Of a DNA stretch of 64,000 bases, positions 1 through 10,508 are shown piece after piece. The position numbers were made by a program, and so were the translations under genes. The notes under the pieces are model-generated. The model ran no database searches. It saw only the letters and a list, made by a program, of their open reading frames with translations, and was not told the DNA's origin. The number at the start of each line of letters is the position of its first letter. Positions within the stretch are counted from its first letter, which is position 1. The DNA comes from Acanthococcus lagerstroemiae (Eukaryota > Arthropoda > Insecta > Hemiptera > Eriococcidae): NCBI GenBank assembly GCA_031841125.1, contig CM063111.1, forward strand, positions 36,468,955-36,532,954. The letters are read 5' to 3'.

Positions 1-179
1 CAAACTGTATTTTATCAGAGTAAAACTTTTTTTATCATAACATAAGAATAATGATAATCTATTCGCAAATGAAATAGTCTATAATATTGAAAAATATTAC
101 ATAAATTACATCTGTACCTTCTTCTTATCGATAGCGATTTTCTAAAAATCTGTATTGTAAAAAATTTCTGTGACTCTCC

Positions 180-293
180 TCCCTCTGGACTTCTCGGAAT
201 CCTGTAAAAAAAGTCAGGGAAAATTGGAAAAGTTGGCCTGGAAAACCGGGAAAAGTCAGGGAAAACCAGTCCTGAAAAATAGTGGCAACCCTG
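180..293. repeat. Right end of a 'GTGGCCACCCT' MITE family
   Basis: The stretch is built from variants of ctggaaaa and agtcaggg and ends with AGTGGCAACCCT. This matches the right terminus of the complete element at 32099-32419. Its left end is not visible, so it is a partial copy. Bases 1-179 are AT-rich and show nothing I recognise. Confidence 0.5.
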
Positions 294-378
294 AAGAGAA
301 TACTAAATGAAATGGAAGAAAAGGTAGGAGAAGATGAGTTTGGATTCAGAAACTATAGAGGAACTAGAAAAGCAGTTT
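294..378 (+). pseudogene. LINE-A reverse transcriptase fragment (finger region)
   Basis: The translation reads RILNEMEEKVGEDEFGFRN and continues YRGTRKA. This is the conserved stretch of APE-type LINE reverse transcriptases before the first catalytic block (family pattern QFGFRxGRGTREAI). The frame then meets a run of C and foreign sequence. LINE-A coding sequence resumes at about 1411, so this piece and the 1411-2280 piece are probably one insertion split by the 379-1410 block. Confidence 0.7.
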
Positions 379-1056
379 TATGGTTGTGGCTTTCTTCCCC
401 CCCCCCCCCCCCCTTAAGCCTGAAGACGGTTTGGATACATATGAATGAAGAGCTCTGTAACCTCGTGGCCTAAGTCAAGAAAAGTTTTTTTTTTTTTAAT
501 TCGATAAAAACTATTTTCTTTCCCACTCGCTGCTGTGTTTTATTTGGCGAAAACTAGAAAATGTTCTTGAGTGGTATATCTAATCAAAAAGTGTTTTTTT
601 TTCAAAATTCGATAAAAACGGTTTTCTTCCACACACTCTGCTGCCCTTTATTTGGCCAAAACTAGAAAATGTTCTTGTGTGGTTCTAATAAAAAATTATC
701 TTGGGCTACAAGGCATTCAAGTTGGAAACTCTTTGACTTCGGCCACTTGGGAGAGTAAAATTTGTTCGATGATGTTAAAACGTAGGTTTCTAGCCAATAT
801 AACGTGCGATTTTCTCCATAATACGTTGTATTATCTTGCACATTGTCGAAATCTACTTCGATTTTTTTTCTTGCCCTTTTTACCGTTGTAAAAAGCAACT
901 TCCTATTTGTTACACTGCAAAATTAACTTCCTTTTTATTGCGTTCCCTGGAAAATTGAAAGGTAAAATTGTCGTTGCACTCAGCAGGAAATGTTTCGATA
1001 TATAGGGACACACCCCGCCCTCCCTCGTCTGCTGATTCAGTGTCGTGCGGAGTGAA
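379..1056. other. Insertion block inside LINE-A with a two-copy tandem repeat
   Basis: This sequence separates two parts of one LINE. At about 485-593 and 594-704 a 110 bp unit occurs twice; both units carry a T-run, attcgataaaaac, a ttggc motif and actagaaaatgttctt. Around 437-475 a sequence resembles the fold-back arms at 1057 (gaagagctct, then ggcctaagtca). There is no convincing gene; the small open frames here lack coding character. Confidence 0.45.
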
Positions 1057-1409
1057 GAATGCTACATGAAGAGCTCTTTTCCAAAATGGCCTATGTCAGT
1101 TTATGTCAGAAATGAGTTTAATGCGCCATCTTGTGGTATAAAATAGAAGCTATAAAAGGTTTGGGTAATCTGGAATTACTACAATGCAGCTGTAATTACA
1201 AATAATCAGTTCCACATATTCCGTTATCACATCACTCTGGAAGACTTTCAACTTGAACCACTTGTGATTAACAGTGGAACGAAAAGGAGATATTAATGTG
1301 AAGAAACCTACCTTTTATAGCTTCTATTTTGTACCACAAGATGGCGCATGAAACTCACTTTTGAGAAAAACTGACAGACCATTTTGGAAGAGCTCTTCAT
1401 GTAGCATTC
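1057..1409. mobile_element. Fold-back element with ~100 bp inverted arms
   Basis: Arm 1057-1160 begins GAATGCTACATGAAGAGCTC and ends at atagaagctataaaagg. Arm 1310-1409 is its near-perfect reverse complement, ending gagctcttcatgtagcattc. Roughly 90% of the arm pairs, with a 150 bp loop of unrelated sequence. No open frame is present, so this is a non-autonomous inverted-repeat element. It sits at the edge of the LINE-A fragment that resumes immediately after it. Confidence 0.75.
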
Positions 1410-1410
1410 G

Positions 1411-2280
1411 TAGATTTAGAAGTAGCTTTTGATCATGTTGAATGGTCAAAAATGTTTTCAACATTGAGGAAGCCCGAGTGAAATATGAAGAAAGGAAAGT
1501 AGTACGGAACCTTATAATGATCACAGGGTTGAAATACAAATAGGGGATGAAGTGTGAGAAGCGAAAATTTGAAAAGGAGTGAGAATAGGTTGCTAGCTAG
1601 CCATCACCAGTACTGTCGAACCTGTTTCTAGAAAAAGGACTAGAAGAAATGACGGAAAGAAAATTAGCCGTGAAACTCCAAGGGGAGACTGTTAGGGTGA
1701 TGAGGTTTGCAGATGACATTGCAATGGTAGAAAGAAGTTGAGAAAAATTGGAGAAACGTTGACGAAGTTGGATGAAAGATTGAAAATAAAGTGTAAAATT
1801 AAGATGAACAAGATAGAAAAAAGAGGAATGGTAGTCAGCAGATGGGAAGAAAATCGAATAATATGGAAATAGGAGGTGAAAAAACAAAGAAGGTAAAGAA
1901 ATTTACTTAGACAGTCTAATAATGCCTGATGGAGGAAATAAGACAGAAATGAAAAGTAGAATAAAACCTGAGAGAGCTTTTTTTTTCAAAACGGAGACAT
2001 TTAGGGAAAATTATATAGACTTGGAAGTAAGACTTATTTCTTCGAATGTATATTCAGAGCAAACCATGGTATGGGTGTGAGACCTGGACAATAAGAACCC
2101 AAAACATAAAAAGGATAGAAGCTTTTGAAAGGTGGTGTTATCAGTGTTGAAAAACAAATAGAACAGATCAGTAATGAGGAATTATTGAGGCGAATAGGAA
2201 GGAAAAGAAGAGTTGTAAAGAGATCAGTTGAAATGATAGGTAACAATATACGACATCTAGAAACTATTCATACTGACTCT
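1411..2280 (+). pseudogene. LINE-A reverse transcriptase, decayed
   Basis: The translation starts FVDLEVAFDHVEWSKMFSTL, the RT block with the first catalytic Asp. Further on VMRFADDIAMVERS carries the F-A-D-D catalytic motif at about 1700. Frameshifts and stops occur between the blocks, so it cannot encode a protein. The family is an APE-type LINE with RFADDIA and KxGVRQG signatures, common in insect genomes; the clade cannot be fixed without alignment. It is the forward-strand counterpart of the reverse-strand copy at 2990-6410. Confidence 0.8.
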
Positions 2281-2989
2281 CTTTAATGATGAAATCAGGA
2301 CCGGCATGTAACTGCACCTAAAGCATATGAGTCATTTTTTTTTAACGCCGTAAATGCATTTTTTTAACGTAAGGTAAGTGCAGGTAATTACGCCACCCTA
2401 AGGTTTGATGGCGCCAGGGGGCCAACTAAGGGTCCGACGAAAAATCTAAATACCTCCTCTTAAACATCAACCCCACTAAAATTTCAGCCCCTACCCCTAT
2501 TCCCCTTCATATCGCAGACCTTTGAAAAAATGTCAAAGTGGCGTATTTACCAACACGTGCAGGTAATTACGTCACAAAAAAATTCGCTTAAAATCATAAA
2601 ATAATGCTCAGAAGTCGTTCAAAATCATTTATTCAAGTAAAAATATCATAAAATATTGAATTACATCGAGGACAGGTAACATCGTCTTTTATCATTCGAA
2701 AGGCCTACACATGCCTCGTGTACATATTTTCGACATTTCACACAGCACCTCATATCATCATCTACTTCAATGTGGCGGAATTACCAACATCGATACTTTC
2801 GCATATTTCTCAAGATTTAGGTACTTACTCGATGGGATACTCGAAAAGTACATCGTACAATTTACGATAGAAAACAATAGTTATTTGATTTTTATCTGCA
2901 AATGTAAAGTTATAATAATTTTTAAAAGATTCGTGAAGAATTACATGGGCACTTTTTTGCCTTCACATTTTCACTAAAATCTTTCCAGA
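2281..2989. other. Non-coding gap with a repeated 18-mer
   Basis: No gene is seen. A phrase gtgcaggtaattacg occurs at about 2370 and again at about 2557, followed by ccaccc or tcacaaa. This suggests an old duplication or two ends of a decayed element. Confidence 0.35.
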
Positions 2990-3441
2990 GATCTAGCAGT
3001 AATAATAGGATCCCTGGATGTCTTACATAACTTATCATTTTACTTTTCTCTTTACAATTATATTCCAAATTTCTATTTTTTCCCCTATTTGCCTCAATAC
3101 TTTCCCATTCCTGATCTTTTCTGTCCATTGATTTCCAATGTTCTGCGATAACACCACGTTTCAAAGGCGTCTATCCTTTTTCTCTCTTGTTTTTCTATTG
3201 TCCAGGGCTTCTATCCATACAATGCTATACTCCAAGTATACGTTTGAAGAAATCTCAGTCTTACTTTTAAATCTACATATATTTGCCCTGAACATGTCTC
3301 TTCTTCGAAAAAAAAAAACTCTCTTAGCTTGTCTTGTTTACTCTTCAATTCTGTCTTTATTTCCTCAATCTTGCGTTATCAGACTACCGAAGTATTTAAA
3401 TCCCTTTGCCTCCTTTATTTTTTCGTCTCCTATTTCCATAT

Positions 3442-3605
3442 CAGGCTCGTGCGCAGAAATTATACAAGGAGGGGGGTTGACCATATATTTCATACTAGGT
3501 TAGGTTATAAAGGGCAGTGATCGCCATAAATTATTATAATATCTACATATCAACAAAAGTCGTTGGGGGAGGGGGGCCGAACCCCCGCCCTTGCGCACGG
3601 GCCTG
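3442..3605. mobile_element. hAT-type MITE with perfect 8 bp TSD
   Basis: Left end CAGGCTCGTGCGCAG and right end TGCGCACGGGCCTG are inverted copies. TTCCATAT directly flanks both sides (3434-3441 and 3606-3613). An 8 bp duplication and CAG...CTG ends are typical of hAT elements. The 164 bp interior has no coding capacity. It landed inside LINE-A and so is younger than that LINE. Confidence 0.85.
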
Positions 3606-3754
3606 TTCCATATTCATAGGATTTTGTTTCTATCCACTGAATACCAGCACGATTAATTCTAGGTAATTCATTTTCAATTTTTTCATCCAACTTTTTCAAT
3701 TGGGGTTTAAACTTGCACCAGAGTGCACTGCAAAATCACCTATGCGGGTGAAAA

Positions 3755-3968
3755 TGAATGAGTGATCATGTGTACTTTCATATTATAGAATAACCGCTAT
3801 ACTGGTAAAAATTGTTCTACCAGTATAACAGATTATAATTTATTCAATTTTTTGGTGATATCGCGGTCAAATTTAGGACAAATTTTCTTTGGAAGTGAAT
3901 TTCTAATCGACTTAATGATAGTTGAAGTTTGCTACACATTTACAGTAAATCATACGTGATCACTCATA
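3755..3968. repeat. Inverted-repeat insertion within LINE-A
   Basis: ATGAGTGATCA near 3759 is mirrored by TGATCACTCAT near 3956. A smaller hairpin, ACTGGTA...TACCAGT, lies near 3800-3827. The stretch has no LINE similarity while both flanks do, so it is probably a small decayed transposable element. Confidence 0.4.
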
Positions 3969-4369
3969 CATATACAGGGCTTCCAACACTTGAAAATCTT
4001 TAAGTTTAAATCCCCAATGTTTTCCTCAGTTTGTCTTTACTTCTTTCCACTGTTGCAATGTTGTCAGCAAACCTTTTCTAGCCGTCTCTCGTTGTATTAT
4101 CACTCATGATTTCCTTTCACTCATCTCTTCAATTAATACTTCTATACATAAGTGGGTTGAAACTGGTGATAAACAGCAACCTTCTCTCACTCCTTTTTGA
4201 ACTTTTGCTTTTCCCACTTCATCTTCTATTATTTGTATTTGAGCCTTTTGATACCTATCCGAGTTCCATATGACTCTTCTTTCTTTATATTTATATCTCC
4301 ATCAATATTTGAAACTTTTTTGACTATTCAACATTATCACAAGCTTTTTCTAAATCTACAGATGCTACA

Positions 4370-4618
4370 CAGGGGCGGATTTAGGGAATAAGTTTTTTTT
4401 TGTGTGTGGGGGGAGGGGGCTTAGGAAACAATGCACAAAATTTTTGCCCTCTCTTTGAAACGTTTCACAGACTTCCTTAAAGCCACGCTCAGATGTGTAC
4501 GCGGCTTAATGTAATAAAACTGAAGAGAGAAGTGTAGCATTACCAAAAATTTATTTCTTCCTTTCTTTCTTTCTTTTTCAGGGACTTCCCCCCTCCCCCT
4601 CCCGTAAATCTACTACGG
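4370..4618. mobile_element. Degenerate hAT-like MITE (CAGGGGCGGATTTA end)
   Basis: The left terminus CAGGGGCGGATTTAGGG is clear. The right terminus (cccgtaaatctactacgg) is a decayed inverted copy. The flanks gctaca and gctgca look like a worn target duplication. The interior has G-rich and CTTT-repeat tracts and no open frame. It interrupts the LINE-A RT between the linker and the first catalytic block. Confidence 0.6.
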
Positions 4619-5387
4619 GCTGCATACGTATTCATATCTTTTTTGCAGTCCTTTTTCTAATAAAAGCCTCAAACATAAAATCGCCGCACTAGTTCTTCTA
4701 CCGTTCCTGAATCCAAACTGATCTCCGCTCTTTCTTCAGTTTTGTTTTATATTCTCTTATTTATTATCCTAGCTAGAATCTTTCTGTTTAGGTCTGAAAA
4801 TCTGTTGGCATTTCTCTTTCCTCAAACATTCTGCAAATTGTTTCATGTATAAATATCTCGCTTGCAATATTATTATTAACTCCTGCTTTAGATGCTTTCA
4901 TTTCTGTCAAAGCTTTGTTAAATTCCGAGCTTAAAATAGGATCTCTTTGTTTATCCTTCACACTATCTTTCTTTTTCATGCATTTACTTATACCTGCCCC
5001 ATTTTTATACTGTTTTTCAACATATCTCACCCGCCTTGTATTTTGTCTTTTCTTTTTAAGAGTCTGATCATTTTCTTTTTTCATCCGTCAAATTATTTCT
5101 CTTTTTTCTTGCTCCAAAATATCTTTTTACATTGTTATATGCCTGATCGGTTTTTCTGCTTTCATTCGTTCCTCGATTTCCTGACAATTCTGTCTAATCC
5201 ATTCTTCTTTAGCCTCCCTACATTCTCGCTTTATTTGATTTCTTAAAACCGTATATTTGTCCTTACTGTCTCTATCATTGGCTTCTCTTATACGTTCTTC
5301 TTTCTTCCATTAACTCCAGTATTTCACTTTTCATTCATGGTGTTCTCCTTTCTATTACATGAGTTCCTATTTTCTTTCTTCGATGAT

Positions 5388-5505
5388 GGTTGGGCGTATG
5401 GCGGTGCATGCACGCCAAATTGGCCCCGAGACAGCACCCCCTAACCTGGAATTACCCCGATTGGGTTTACGTCAGGAAAAGGGGAACTTGCTGCCAAATT
5501 TATTG
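5388..5505 (-). mobile_element. Diverged 3'-end copy of the R1-like LINE
   Basis: The opening gttgggcgtatggcggtgca and then cgccaaattggccccgagac match the terminal 3' region of the LINE at 57541-59614, in the same minus orientation. The right half is diverged and the 5' limit is uncertain. It is a 5'-truncated insertion within LINE-A. Confidence 0.6.
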
Positions 5506-6410
5506 TGGGTTTTTTAGTGCTATTACAAAGTTATTTCGTTTTTTTCTTCTTGATATTAGTCTCTTTTCTTTACCGCTTTCAAGAAGTCCAAGTTCCATTT
5601 TGTTTCTTATTTTCTTCTAATAGAACCTACATTTCATTACTACTAAATTGTGATCACTATCTACATCTGCTCCTGTGTATATCTTACAATCCTATACTTA
5701 TTTGATTTGTATATCTTTTTCTCGTCATAATATTATAATCTATTTATTTGATATCTTCTTTCTTCTCCTGGGCTTTTCCACTTGTATTTTCTTATCGCAT
5801 GATTTTCAGATTTCAATAACTAATTTATATTCCTCACAATATTCTATGAGCTTTTTGCCCCGCTTTCATTTCCACTCTCTCCTAAATCGTGCTCTCTGCA
5901 TACCCTTTATTCTCTTTTCCGCCTACTCTTGTGTTCCAATCTCCCATTCTGATTAAATTGTCTTTTCATTTTACCTAATTTCTTCATAATTTCTTTTTAT
6001 TTCTTCACTGTAACTTCCTGTAGGCGTATAAACTTGGACTATCACTAATGATACTGGTTTTGCTGAAATTCCCACAATTGATACTCTTACTATGCTGGAT
6101 AAAACTTTGCACTCTATTCACACACTACATTCTTATTCATAATGATACCTACACCTGCTTGCCCTCGTTTCTCTACTGTATTCTATACGCCCCTGTCCAA
6201 AAATCATTTTATTCTGGGCCACCTCACTTCACTAATTCCTGTTGCATCTAATTTTAATGTTTTCATCTCTAAGTTTTCTGATTAGTCTACCTCAATCAGT
6301 GCCCTTACATTTCATGTCCCTGTTCTCAATTCGAATGTTTTCTCACTAGGTAGTCTCCGCCCGGACATCCGAATGACAGACTTTACGTCAGGAATTATTA
6401 TTTATTTCGT

Positions 6411-7753
6411 GGTTGCCATCATAGGTGTGTTGGTGGAGACGCATCTCCAGGAAAGAATACTGCTTGTAATGAAAGTTGAAACAATATATTTCAGGATTGC
6501 ATAGAAGATAGTGCGGCATGTAGTAGTGATGTGTTGTGTGTTGAGGAAACACAGCCTCTGAAAAGTCACGTTACGGTTGTGTCCAAAACCGCACAAGTTT
6601 CTAAGTCTATTTTGTTGACAGTAACTGCATGGATGTACGGAAAAAGCCCTGCATGAAATTGGTTATTGTTCTCGTTCATTCCGTAGCTGATATCCGAAAA
6701 GCTGCTTATATCAATCTCGAGTTTTCCCCAGTTGAACTTACTAATTCCAGCAATCGTGACTGTTACGATTAGGCAAATCGGATTTGAAACTTGCCGAGTC
6801 GAACCGTTGTAAGATTGTTTCAGTAAACGTAATCCATTCCAAATAAGATTATTTCGTATCTGTACTTCTTAGGACTGATAATATTTTCTCATTAACGGAA
6901 ATAAGTCTCGTGTTCGATAGCTAAAAGTTGGGAGGAAAGGCAGGCTTTCTTGCGTCGAAAACATAGTGCTGGTTTCTAGGCTTCACTGAACTGGATTTAA
7001 TATGATTGTGGTAAGTGTGTGCAATGATTGACCAGCCCATCTTATTTTCAGTTGCCACTCGTAAAAGTTTTATCGAAATCAGTCAATACATCAGATTTAA
7101 GCTCGCTGATAAGGCCGGCCGAGCGACGTATAATCAGCAGAGCCAAAAACGTCCACATCTACGTGTTTCCTCGATTGTGGTTGCAGAATACTGAAGTAGT
7201 AAAGCATTATTTTCTTCGTGAATTTCAGTATCGAATGCAGGGGAAGTGGGTGTACAACTTAGTTACGGGATAATGTTCGGTATAAAGCAGGAAAACTCGA
7301 CGCAGAATCGGGCACAGCAGAGCGGGGATAAGAGAGAAAGAGAGCACTGCCGCCGCCCCTGCATTTATGTGCTCAGTCCGCATACACCATGACCCAAGTC
7401 ACTATTAGTTACGATAACATTAAAGCACCCTTAGGTACTTCTGTGGGGTGGCACAACTAGATTTCAAATCGAGAAACGCAGTCTTGAATTTTATTCTGCC
7501 GGGCTTCGAGGTGGAACTTGTCTCGTGTAAGTTTTATAAAGATGTAGTAATAATTTCCCTCCTCACGAAATTTCTAATTTCTTTCTTATATTCGTGCTGT
7601 TACAAATCCTGTTTCTTCGTAGGTTGTATTTGAATGCAGCAGAAAATTGAACATTAATAAGTTTGAAATCTGTAGAGTTGAACTTACCACCTGGAGGAAA
7701 ACTGTAACATTTATAACGCGTTATAAATACTGTCAATCCACGGAATGATTGTC
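6411..7753. other. Mostly unique sequence with two short coding-like frames
   Basis: After an acceptor-like atatatttcag near 6498, a frame beginning DCIEDSAACSSDVLCVEETQ stays open to about 6655 in the plus direction. In the next frame an ATG at 6629 opens 47 codons (MDVRKKPCMKLVIVLVHSVA...) ending at 6772. They look coding-like but overlap out of frame and match nothing I know. A second frame at 7028-7273 (81 codons) is equally anonymous. A GC-richer purine tract near 7290-7370 could be regulatory. No gene is assigned. Confidence 0.2.
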
Positions 7754-7846
7754 GTTAACGTATATGATGCAATGGCATTGAATCCATACAGTTCAGATTG
7801 TTAACGTATATGATGCAATAGCATTGAATCTATACAGTTGAGAGAC
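7754..7846. repeat. 46 bp tandem duplication
   Basis: gttaacgtatatgatgcaat begins at 7754 and recurs at 7800; both copies continue with gcattgaatc and atacagtt. There are only a few substitutions between the two units, so the duplication is fairly recent. Confidence 0.75.
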
Positions 7847-9057
7847 CTGGCCTCTCCGCCACGTACAAAACTGGGAACCGAGATACAGAATTCGGAAGGT
7901 AGGATGTCTAGCTCTGTACCCTTCCTATGTTCTCGTCAGGCCTTCTGTTTGTTCGTCCTTGTCAGATATCATTTGCAGGGTGTCTACTGGCCTGAAAAGT
8001 CATGATATTTCAACTAAAACTCGAAAAAGTTATGATATCTTCGGAGGGGTGGGGGGCAAGTTTTGTGCAAAGTATAACTTCGTTATAGGAAAGACTCAAT
8101 TTAAAAACATTATAGAAGAAAGTATACATGGAAGAGCCCAGGTGACGATGGTAGATATCAAAATTGATTATATTGTTACAAAACGACGTTAGACTGTAAA
8201 ACTTATCCGGGAGCCGATGTTGACAGTAAATGGGAACATTGCCCCTCCTCCCTTGAGTAAATTTTTTGCCCTCTCGAAATTTTTTCTTCCAGTTGCTGCA
8301 AAATACTCTTCACAGGCAATTACTGAATGAAGTGTTCATGTTCAAATAATGTACCCAGTCCCAGTGCAGAAGCCAGAAAAAGAAAATGAAACGATATTCA
8401 GAAAACAAGGACATGGATTCAGACAGTCCATTTTTTGCATTAGTTTAACATAGCCAGTGGTGGATTTAAGGAAAAAAGCCTAGGTGGCAATTAAAAACTA
8501 CACCGCTGTTGTGTTCTTACCTTCCTGAATACAGACTTTTCAGGGAGGGGGGGAGGGAACAAAAGAGCCAAGTGAAGTCAATATTCAACGTTTAACTACT
8601 TGTGAAGAAGAGCAGAAAATTGGTAATTTACTTACTGTGAAGCGAATTGAAAATTTGGAAGTTATTTATGCGAAGGACTTCTCTTTGTACAGTTGATAGA
8701 ATAGACAATGGTTATAACCAAATATTCCCCACAGCTACACCCTCTGTACAAAGTACAAGCTTGCAGCAAAAAATTACTTTTGCCCCGAGTTGCCCCCCCC
8801 CCCTGAAAAAGTAGTTCCACTAACAGGCCTGACTGGTGTTCAAAAATTACTTCAATAAGAAATTGTTCTTTATTACTTTCATTCTAATCAATGCTCTCGT
8901 GATTGTGATTATTGGTATTAAATGAGAAGTATTTTGTAATTTCTTCCAAAAATATTTTCTAAAGTTGTTTGTGTCAAGCTTATTATCGCTTATATTCTTC
9001 AGAAATTTGTTGATAAAATAAGTGATTAATGATTCTTCTAAATCAATACATGATGAT

Positions 9058-9670
9058 TAGAGCACGGATTTCGTGGCATTTGTCAGATTACTTGCATGAG
9101 GGCGGAAGGATTGGGAGTGAAAGGTAAGCACGTTTTAGGATATGGGGAGGCTAGGGAAAAATTTTTTTTGCCACAAATGCCAAAAACCGATATAAATGCC
9201 AGAAACGGACAAAATGCCGAATAATGCCAAATGAGACCAATATCAACCAAGAAATCATTGTATGCATAAAAGAACGGAAAAAATGACACGTTTACGCTCC
9301 TATAACATCGGTCGACACTGAGCGAACATTTTCAGACCTCAAAATGGTCTTAACAGATCGTCGACATAGTTTCAAGGAGGATAATCTTGAGGGGCACTTG
9401 ATTATTTTACATAATTCCCGCTTTTTATAGATTTTCATGTTCATTATTCTTTTATATTAATTTTTATGACGTCAAATATTTTTCAAGGGCATATGACCTT
9501 AATCGTTGGTCCAAATAAATAAAAGGAAAAAAATTATCTATTGCTCAAATACACAATTTTCCACTTTTACTCAAGATTTTTGTGATTTTTTTTTCGTGCC
9601 AAATAATGCCAATTTTTGAATTTTAATAGCCAAAACTCAGCCTCAAAAATGCCAAGAAATCCGTGCTCTA
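9058..9670 (+). mobile_element. 613 bp hAT element, internally deleted, 8 bp TSD
   Basis: The ends TAGAGCACGGATTTCGTGGC and its inverted partner (gccaagaaatccgtgctcta) are flanked by ATGATGAT at 9050-9057 and 9671-9678. The 8 bp duplication is diagnostic of hAT transposition. Subterminal atgcc/ggcat words recur, as is usual for transposase-binding ends. The element keeps a remnant of the transposase C-terminus (9287-9430), which ties this non-autonomous element to its parent family. A second copy lies inverted at 54361-54978. Confidence 0.92.
9287..9430 (+). pseudogene. hAT transposase C-terminal dimerisation remnant
   Basis: After a stop at 9284-9286 the frame reads HVYAPITSVDTERTFSDLK, then MVLTDRRHSFKEDNLEGHL and a stop at 9428-9430. 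The S-V-D-x-E-R-x-F-S signature followed by L-T-D-R-R and a K-x-x-N-L helix is the conserved C-terminal dimerisation region of hAT transposases. Only about 47 codons remain. The DDE catalytic domain and BED zinc finger are absent, so the fragment is inactive. The same remnant occurs on the minus strand in the 54 kb copy. Confidence 0.8.
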
Positions 9671-10444
9671 ATGATGATTCTAACATTTGTTAGCCTTTCA
9701 TTTTTCCTGTCAGTTATTAGATACCGAATACATTTATCACCTATTTCATATAAATAAAATGGCTTCTTTTCTGCATGCTTATAAATGCAGAAGATTGCGT
9801 GTTCAAACCACCCACAAAGAGGGGCAAAACTATGGGCATTTTTCAAGTCTCTTTAAGACTATCTCATTTGTATTGCAGTCCATATTACTGTAATGTAGTT
9901 GAAGGAAAAATGTTGAAGTATGCAAGAAGTATAATTCTGGCGATTCTTTAAAAAAAAAAATCTAAGCTTTGTGCCGTACCACGGGAGTTGAAAAGTAAGG
10001 TATACTTGTACTCTCATGTTCTGTTACGCCAGGTATTCCCCTATTGGAAAATCAGGTGCAGAATGTAAGTTCTCCAATACAGGTTTGGTTTATCTGGAAA
10101 TTAATCAACAGGAGGCGGTGGATGGGGGGGGGTGTCAAAAGATGGAGCCCCCAGTGAAGCACGAAGCGCTAAGTTTACCCCCTCCACTTCCTTTTTATAT
10201 CCCCATGATAGTCGTGGGAAAATGTTATGAAAAGTCACGATATTTTGTTTCCCAAATTCAGTAGACGCCCTGATTTAGCATTCATTGGCGTTTTAATCTG
10301 TCTGACTAGGTCCGGACCTGGGAAAACCTAGCCACATCCTGTGTGGCTGCACTTTATTTACCATGCTGAGCAACTCATCAGTATCATGAAGGAGCTTTTA
10401 TCTCCGTCCAGTCAGCGTCTTCAGGTATTCTGGAAATGCGGTTG
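9671..10444. other. Gap without recognised gene
   Basis: Apart from the target duplication at 9671-9678 and the right end of the GGGTGTCTAC family at about 10205-10272, this is AT-rich sequence. Small open frames at 9687 and 10016 have no recognisable features. Confidence 0.3.
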
Positions 10445-10500
10445 CAGAGGCGGATACGGGCGGAAGGTTCCCCCGAAATTATTTTGTGTATCCGCCCCCG
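10445..10500. mobile_element. 56 bp micro-MITE, hAT type
   Basis: The left end CAGAGGCGGATAC and right end GTATCCGCCCCCG are inverted repeats of the CAGNGGCGGAT family seen elsewhere in the window. The flanks TGCGGTTG (10437-10444) and TACGGTTG (10501-10508) agree at 7 of 8 bases, fitting an hAT target duplication with one mutation. The element is little more than its two termini. Confidence 0.65.
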
Positions 10501-10508
10501 TACGGTTG

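Larger units (their letters stand above)
2990..6410 (-). pseudogene. Near full-length LINE-A retrotransposon, decayed
   Basis: Read on the minus strand from 6410 down, the order is that of one APE-type LINE: an AP endonuclease (GISEVRWPRIK near 6200; VQVYTPTGSYSEE near 6020; an SDHNLVVM motif near 5660), a linker (REANDRDSKDKYTVLRNQIK near 5250), the RT fingers (FRSRNGRRTSAAI near 4680), the VDLEKACDNVE block near 4350, a C-terminal region with EALDNR and FETWCYRR near 3170, and a final RHPGI motif near 3010. Many stops and frameshifts show that it is dead. Insertions at 3442-3605, 3755-3968, 4370-4618 and 5388-5505 interrupt it. The length, about 2.7 kb without insertions, fits a complete ORF2-type region. 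Confidence 0.85.
7976..10272. mobile_element. Possible 2.3 kb element with GGGTGTCTACTG ends
   Basis: CAGGGTGTCTACTG at 7976 and its inverted form CAGTAGACGCCCTG ending at 10272 face each other. Just inside each end lies a related phrase (gaaaagtcatgatatt and tgaaaagtcacgatatt). G-rich tracts follow. The interior contains a younger hAT element (9058-9670). Target duplication is unclear (atttg and atttag), so these could also be two independent solo ends of a common family. Confidence 0.35.

Noticed and set aside
4788..5246. Overlapping ~99-codon frames on both strands
   Set aside because: The minus frame is LINE-A linker/RT-entry sequence (KALTEMKASKAGV); the plus frame is its pyrimidine-rich shadow.
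8455..8830. Complete MITE starting CAGTGGTGGATTTAAGG
   Set aside because: The left end is convincing but no matching right end or 8 bp duplication was found within 400 bp.
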